11,138 nt of DNA from Larix sibirica (Eukaryota; Streptophyta; Pinopsida; Pinales; Pinaceae): assembly GCA_004151065.3 (NCBI GenBank), contig NWUY0300048293.1, forward strand, positions 1-11,138. Direction: 5' to 3'. Each line of letters starts with the position of its first letter. Position 1 is the first letter of the stretch. The position numbers and the translations under genes are program-made. Positions 6,931-11,138 of the stretch are shown here, piece after piece. The notes beneath the pieces are model-generated. The model was not told where the DNA came from. It worked only from the letters and a program-made list of their open reading frames with translations, and searched no databases.

Positions 6931-7590
6931 GATGTACTAGCTAGTTTGATAAGTTAAAATTTGGAAGAGGAAATGTTCGATGTATTCTCTTGCTTGGCTA
7001 TGTTAATGGATTTTAGATATTTGATATGGAGAAAGCAAACAATGTACAGGAGTTGGTTTCAAATATTGGATTGCCAATGAATTAAATTTTGAATATGGAT
7101 TTGGGATTGAGTATGATGTAGGTGTCAGTGGTCTGCCTCAAGTAGCAACTAACATTTTGGTTTCCATTACAGTTCTTTTATACTCATTAAGATACCATAG
7201 TTATGCACATCATTTAGTGTTCCAGTCAGATATTTATACAATTTTTTACAGCTCTTGTGCACTAGTTGTTTCCTTTGCTACACATATTTTCGGTTTTGAT
7301 TCTACTATACTTGAGAAAATGTAAAAGGTTCTCACATATCTCATTACTCAAGGCAATCAAGTATTGGGTGGTGTAAATGTAGGTTATGGCCCAATGGATG
7401 TTTTCCCAAGGTGTGTGGCATATCCTCCAAGTTGGGATCTTGTTTCAAATATGGGTCACATGAATTTTGGACGTCTGATCCCAACTTTTAGTATTATGAA
7501 GAAAAATTCATTGAAATATTATGTCAAAGAATTAGGAAAGCAACCTGTAGCTGAAATTTTAAGGACCATCTCTTATTTGATGTAGAGAGT
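6930..7590 (+). pseudogene. Pseudogene fragment of an ATG18g/h-like WD-repeat autophagy gene
   Basis: The frame at 6945 reads FDKLKFGRGNVRCILLLGY, then NGF, a TAG at 7014, then IFDMEKANNVQELVS. Plant ATG18f/g/h proteins have a FDKLE...LLLGY..GFQVWDVEE...LVS segment in this order. After a shift near 7075, a second frame gives ITVLLYSLRYHSYAHHLVFQ (about 7169), then HIFGFDSTILEKM, a TAA at 7322, VLTYLITQG, then GGVNVGYGPMDVFPR and CVAY near 7367. These match the YSLRSHxYVH, YCFDxxTLE and GVNVGYGPMxVGPR boxes of the same family. Spacing between boxes agrees with the protein, with no intron-sized gap. Family members bind phosphoinositides during autophagosome formation and are usually 700 residues or more. 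Only about 210 residues of the propeller remain, ending at 7585. The later blades and the BCAS3 domain are missing. Confidence 0.8.
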
Positions 7591-8319
7591 GGATGCATTA
7601 GTTGAGTGATGAAGAGAAGTGAAGATGTTACATATTTTGACATGTGACTAGAATCATTCAAAAACAGGGCAAGTACAAAGAACATCGGTTGATATGTTAC
7701 AAAATATTGGTATAGAAGAAGATGAAGAGTTTTTGAAATCATTGATGATGGGTTTGTTTGGTCCTCGTGATGTATAATATATGGATGGGAATTGGACAAC
7801 TTCCAAGGACAACACATGGTAGCAATATTTATATTGGCATGTCAATATTCAATGCTCAACTAATGTCTAGTATCATCAAATGCTTGAGCACGGGGGAAGA
7901 GAAGCAAGAGATTATTTGAATGAAAATAAGAAAGAACACACCGATAGGGGGAGTAGAACTACAAATCAGTTAAAGGAGAAAAGAAAACAGAGACAAGAGG
8001 TGCATTCCTTTGTTATCGATATGTCAAAAAGAACAAATATGAAAAAGGGGAGAGTCACAAGTTGTATATAGTGCATATATAAATGAAATCCATGAAAAAT
8101 AATCAAAATATACATACAGGGAGAATGTCTCTTGCTCATTGACGTCAGCAAAGCAATCCCGAAAGGTAATCTCTCAAACCAACAAATATTTTCTATTCAT
8201 GGTTCATTCAAAAAGAGAATGAAAGGTCACTGATTCTACCATAGCCTCAACATGAGGCCTCTTCACATAGTAGAAGCAAGTGGACAAGAGTGTAGAGGAA
8301 TATTGATATATATTTTCCT
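7591..8319. other. Unassigned region between the gene fragment and the pol remnant
   Basis: I find no recognisable gene. Open stretches on + at about 7665-7780 and at 7880-8071 have no family features; the second is short and very rich in Lys, Arg, Glu and Gln. It does not match the later blades or C-terminal domain of ATG18-type proteins, nor the gag or protease expected upstream of the gypsy reverse transcriptase. The truncation point of the retroelement lies somewhere near 8300. Confidence 0.3.
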
Positions 8320-8324
8320 TAGCT

Positions 8325-9030
8325 AAAAGGGTGCCTCAACACTGCCAGGTCAAAGATTCAACTAATTTGATACATGATATTCCTTTCCTTAATGGCCCAA
8401 TATATAGACTTTCTCTTCTTGGCAGTGAGAAAATAAAATATCAAATTCAATATCTCATCCAAAAGGATCAAATTCTACCAATATCCTCACCTTGTGGGAG
8501 ACCAATTGTGTTGGTGCAGAATAAGGATGGGATATGGTCACTATGTTATGATTATAGAACCTTGTACAAAATCAAAACATCAAGAATCAATACCCAATCC
8601 CATGTATTTGTGATCTCCTTGATCAACTTAAGGGTGCCAAGTTCCTCAGTAGGATTGATTTGAAATAAGTCTACTACCAAGTCCAAATTAAGCAAATTGA
8701 TGTATGGAAGACAACCTTCAAGTCTAAACAAGGTATTTTTAAGTGGTTGGTTGTGCCTTTTGGTTTGATTAATCCTCCGACAACATTCATGAGGATGATG
8801 AATTATAACTTGTAGTCATTCAAAAACTCTTTTTGTGGTCATATATTTGAATGAGACCCTCATCTTTAGAGGAACTTGGGCAGAACACTTGCAACACATT
8901 CAATAAATCATGAGCACCTTGAGACAACACAAGTTATCTGCCAATTTGGAGAAATGCTCTTTTGGCATGGAGACAATTCAATATATGGGGTACATCAAGG
9001 ATGAAAATGTGGTGCATTTAGACTCTAAGA
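8325..9030 (+). pseudogene. Reverse transcriptase domain, Ty3/gypsy pol remnant
   Basis: The first frame (from about 8325) has GPIYRLSLL, SSPCGRPIVLVQNKDG and CYDYRTLYKI. After a shift near 8582 a second frame reads YPIPCICDLLDQLKGAKFLS, RIDLK, a TAA at 8666, then [40 protein letters not shown]. After another shift near 8830 the first frame resumes with VVIYLNETLIF, WAEHLQHIQ, LRQHKLSANLEKCSFGM and YMGYIKDE. This is a nearly complete RT from the YRLSP box to the thumb. It would copy element RNA into DNA. The motif A aspartate (IDLK) remains, but the YLDD box is YLNE (8844-8855), removing both catalytic aspartates. Confidence 0.93.
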
Positions 9031-9590
9031 GAGCTTCATAACTTCTTGGAAATTTCCAATTTCTAGCACATGTTTGTGTTGGGGTTCTCTCATATCACTT
9101 TTCCCTTAAGACAAGTGACCAAGGGTGGTGCCAAAGTGAAGCTCATTTGGGGTGCATCACTATAGAAATCATTCGAGCATCTCGAACAATACCTCTACTC
9201 AATGGTATTCCTCATTTTGCTATACCTACAACAACCTTTTGAGATTTATACAAATTCCTTCAACAGTGTTATTAGTGTGGTCCACACTCAGCATGGATGT
9301 CTAGTGGCTTATCACAACAAGACACTCTCTAATATTGTTCATAGGTATCCCACCTATGACATGGATATGTACCACATTGTGCAAGCATGCCAACATTGGA
9401 AGAATTATTTTCAAGAAAGGAGACAATCATCATAATCCTTTGCAATTCATGCAAACATAGGAAAAGTTATAAATTGATCAATATCAAACACTGTCCACAT
9501 ACCTACAACAATTCCACTTGAACAATGAATACAATAAGGGAAGCATAATCAAGATTCAAAATGCCTCGGCCATCCTCTAAATGTGGTGCG
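9030..9590 (+). pseudogene. RT connection and RNase H domain, Ty3/gypsy pol remnant
   Basis: A single frame from about 9030 reads FVLGFSHITFPL, QVTKGGAKVKLIWGAS, KSFEHL, LQQPFEIYTNSFNSVISVV, VAYHNKTLSNIVHRYPTYDM and IVQACQHWKNY to 9435. After a shift it continues with PLQFMQT and STYLQQFHLNNEYNKGS near 9440-9540. This is the Ty3/gypsy connection and RNase H sequence. RNase H degrades the RNA strand of the hybrid. The usual TDAS aspartate is Asn (9253-9255), the KEM-type glutamate is Asp (9364-9366), and the HTDH aspartate is lost in a small deletion near 9428-9436. Stops occur at 9054 (Tyr position), 9162, 9459 and 9471. Confidence 0.9.
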
Positions 9591-9596
9591 CGCCTA

Positions 9597-9945
9597 ACAA
9601 TAGTTATTAACTCCTATGGGCATGAGACATTTGAGTGGACCCAATTGTATGCCAAAGACCCTAACTTTACTGCTACATATCAGACACTAAGGGTAGGTGA
9701 CCAAGTTCTAGACTTTCACCTCTAAGATTCACTTGTATTCCATCTAAACCATCTTTTTGTTCCTTCAAGCAAGCATGGAAATCTAATTTGGGAGGCACAT
9801 TATATTCGGGTGGCGAGGCACTTTAGAGTGGAGAAGACAGTAGTGGTACTAGAGAAGTATTTTATTGTCCAAAGCTTTGACAAGGTGTCTGTAGGTATGT
9901 TAGATCTTGCGCCTCCTTTTCTATTTCTAAACCTACATTAAGAAG
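9597..9945 (+). pseudogene. Integrase N-terminal zinc-finger domain remnant
   Basis: The frame at 9597 reads YGHETFEWTQLYAKDPNF, TYQTLRVGDQVLDFHL, a TAA at 9723, then VFHLNHLFVPSS, LIWEAHYIRVARHF and VEKTVVVLEKYF. A shift near 9860 gives FYCPKL, a TGA and YVRSCASFSISKP. This is the H2C2 zinc-binding region: both histidines (EAH, RHF) and the first cysteine are visible, but the second cysteine of the CxxC pair is Phe. In the family this domain binds zinc and helps position the element ends. Confidence 0.85.
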
Positions 9946-10335
9946 CAAGGGATGTACACTCCTCCAATTACCCTAAACAATCCTTCGGAATCAATCTTCA
10001 TGTATTATATGTTATGTATTTAATCTAGCAAGCAAGGCAATGACTGTGTCTTTGTGGTGGTCGATCCATTCTCAAAGATGGTTATTCTAGCACCTTGCTA
10101 GAAGAGTGTCATAGAAGAAGCCACTACTAATATCTTCTTTGAGAATGTTTGGCTTCAAATTGGGCTACCACGTACCATTATTTCATACAGGGATAGTAGG
10201 CTCATCTATACCTGTTGGTCTAGCTTGTGGTCTTTGATGGACACTAAGATAACCAAATCGGTTGCCTTCTTCCCCTAAAACAATGGACAGATAGAGGTGA
10301 TCAACATGATGATTATGCATATCCTATTAATATAA
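9946..10335 (+). pseudogene. Integrase catalytic core remnant
   Basis: One frame covers KQGMYTPPITL, GNDCVFVVVDPFSKMVILAP, FFENVWLQIGLPRTIISYRD, CWSSLWSLMDTKITKSVAFF and NNGQIEVINMMIMHIL. The spacing between the second acidic position and the glutamate is the 35 residues of the D,D-35-E family. The first Asp is kept (10063-10065) and Glu is kept (10294-10296), but the second, in the usual SDRD box, is Tyr (10186-10188). Stops occur near 10012, at 10099 and at 10276 (the Gln of the HPQTDGQ box). The core would join element ends to the host chromosome. Confidence 0.92.
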
Positions 10336-10337
10336 AC

Positions 10338-11117
10338 TCTGAGCATCCACGTACATGGGATGAGATCCTTCCATATGTTTAATCTAGTTGCAACAAATCC
10401 CTCCACAACTCTATTGGCCACAACTCTTTCTAGGTGTTCTTTGGGTTGCAACCATCGAACCCCATTAATGTAGTTGTTCCCATCGCATATGTAATGGAAG
10501 GGTCCCCCCATGATTATAATGAGGCCTATATAGAAACCAAAATTGTTCAGCATTTCCAACACATCCAATAGCAGTTTCATTATATCCTATAGAAAGCAAA
10601 TGCCAAGTACAAGCAATGACATGACAAACATCATCTTCCACAAAAGTTTCAGGTTTGTGATAAGGTATGGTTGCATTTGCAGAAAGAGTGCCTGCCAAGC
10701 CCCCATAGGAACCTTAGACCATTTCAATATTGGAATTACACCATTGCAAATTTTGTGTGTGAGAATGATTTTGAATCGATTATTCCCCCTTTCCTTGTCT
10801 TGCACCAAGTATTTAACGTGTAGCTGCTTCTACCATATTTTTCACCTCTATTGGACACCTCGGAGGTGGAAAAGCACTTGACCCCTCCATAAATCAATCC
10901 TAACTACATTGAGAAAGATACAGTGGACCAAATCATGGACACTGAGAAGAGGACCACCTACCAGCATAACATACAACTCTATCAAGTGGTCAAAGTAGAA
11001 CAACTTCTTCACCAAGGCAAGAGGCTAACCAAAAGTCAGATTCATAAAAAAGTTTCCCCATCTGATGGAGGAACTTTATGTAACGTGGACCATAGCTTCC
11101 TAAGGGGGGATGACTGA
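10338..11117 (+). pseudogene. Integrase C-terminal region and pol tail remnant
   Basis: After an indel near 10325 the rest of pol stays in one frame to the TGA at 11115-11117, interrupted by about nine stops. It reads EHPRTWDEILPYV, VFFGLQPSNPINVVVPIAY, ANAKYKQ, FQVCDKVWLHLQKECLPSPH, VLHQVFNV, YFSPLLDTSEVEKHLTPP, DQIMDTEKRTT and QVVKVEQLLHQGKRLTKSQI. The first part is the integrase end with the KVWL motif; the usual GPY module reads WNY (10731-10739). The DQIMDT...LLHQGKWLT-type tail marks one specific plant gypsy family that I recognise by sequence but cannot name confidently. The frame runs through the polypurine tract into the LTR. Confidence 0.88.
11102..11110 (+). other. Polypurine tract of the gypsy element
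   Basis: AAGGGGGGA sits exactly between the end of the pol tail and a TG dinucleotide, which is where the plus-strand primer of an LTR retrotransposon is expected. It is better preserved than most of the element. Confidence 0.75.
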
Positions 11118-11138
11118 TCTAGTTGGATATTGGTGGCC
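11111..11138 (+). mobile_element. Start of the gypsy 3' LTR, cut by the window edge
   Basis: TGACTGATCTAGTTGG begins right after the polypurine tract with the canonical TG. Only 28 bases lie in the window, and I found no matching 5' copy upstream in it. Confidence 0.65.

Larger units (their letters stand above)
8320..11138 (+). mobile_element. 5'-truncated Ty3/gypsy LTR retrotransposon
   Basis: Pol domains follow one another in Ty3/gypsy order (reverse transcriptase, RNase H, integrase), then a polypurine tract and the start of a 3' LTR at the window's right edge. Gag and protease are absent upstream, and no copy of the LTR start is found earlier in the window. The element was therefore truncated or replaced on its 5' side, or interrupted by other insertions. 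I see no chromodomain. At least five frame changes and about 18 in-frame stops show it is long dead. Confidence 0.9.

Noticed and set aside
7080-7585. Possible endogenous viral coat or nucleocapsid gene
   Set aside because: The YSLR, FDxxxLE and GVNVGYGP boxes in order fit the plant ATG18f/g/h propeller much better.
675-8320. A 5' LTR partner for the gypsy element ending at 11138
   Set aside because: Neither the LTR start TGACTGATCTAG nor a close variant was found upstream, and the LTR-like fragments at 675 and 3949 begin differently.
10275-10881. Antisense and out-of-frame open stretches over the integrase C-terminal region
   Set aside because: They are shadows of the clearly recognisable pol frame, which is interrupted by stops.

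Overview
The window reads as plant nuclear intergenic DNA: AT-rich, with no intact gene, built from decayed retroelements, tandem repeats and one decayed host-gene fragment. The evidence for a plant is a plant-type Ty3/gypsy pol, a gag-like remnant of a kind I associate with plant Copia elements, and a fragment matching the plant ATG18f/g/h (BCAS3-like) beta-propeller. A large-genome gymnosperm would fit the heavy decay and a possible Penelope-type hammerhead insertion, but that is inference. Family assignments rest on memory of conserved motifs, with no database search.

Layout. Positions 1-675 and 3949-4628 are arms of a divergent inverted repeat. Each arm carries a four-unit minisatellite and ends inward at a polypurine tract followed by what looks like the start of an LTR. 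Between the arms are two LTR-like stretches pointing at each other, each with a TATA box (998 on +, 3481 on -). Also there is a broken gag-like coding remnant on + (about 1650-2420) interrupted by a 212-bp insertion. The insertion has a hammerhead-ribozyme-like motif on the minus strand and a 7-bp direct repeat at its edges. A lysine-rich open stretch follows at 2503-2808.

Outside the right arm, 4486-6115 is a tandem array: about 130-145-bp units, then two copies of a 622-638-bp unit and the stub of a third. The window's only N lies at the junction of the two long copies. On the minus strand this array leads through the minisatellite to the polypurine tract and LTR start, which resembles a retrotransposon 3' untranslated region that has amplified into tandem repeats.

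6115-6930 is unassigned, with degraded open stretches. 6930-7590 is a pseudogene fragment of an ATG18g/h-type autophagy WD-repeat gene. 7590-8320 is unassigned.

8320-11117 is a 5'-truncated Ty3/gypsy pol pseudogene in the order reverse transcriptase, RNase H, integrase zinc finger, integrase core, integrase C-terminus and a tail. It ends at a polypurine tract (11102-11110) and the first 28 bases of a 3' LTR. It has several frameshifts, many stops and substitutions at catalytic positions of all three enzymes.

Nothing in the window looks able to make a working protein. Its interest lies in the nested history: repeats amplified from an element end, a hammerhead-type insertion within a gag remnant, and a host autophagy-gene fragment stranded among elements.
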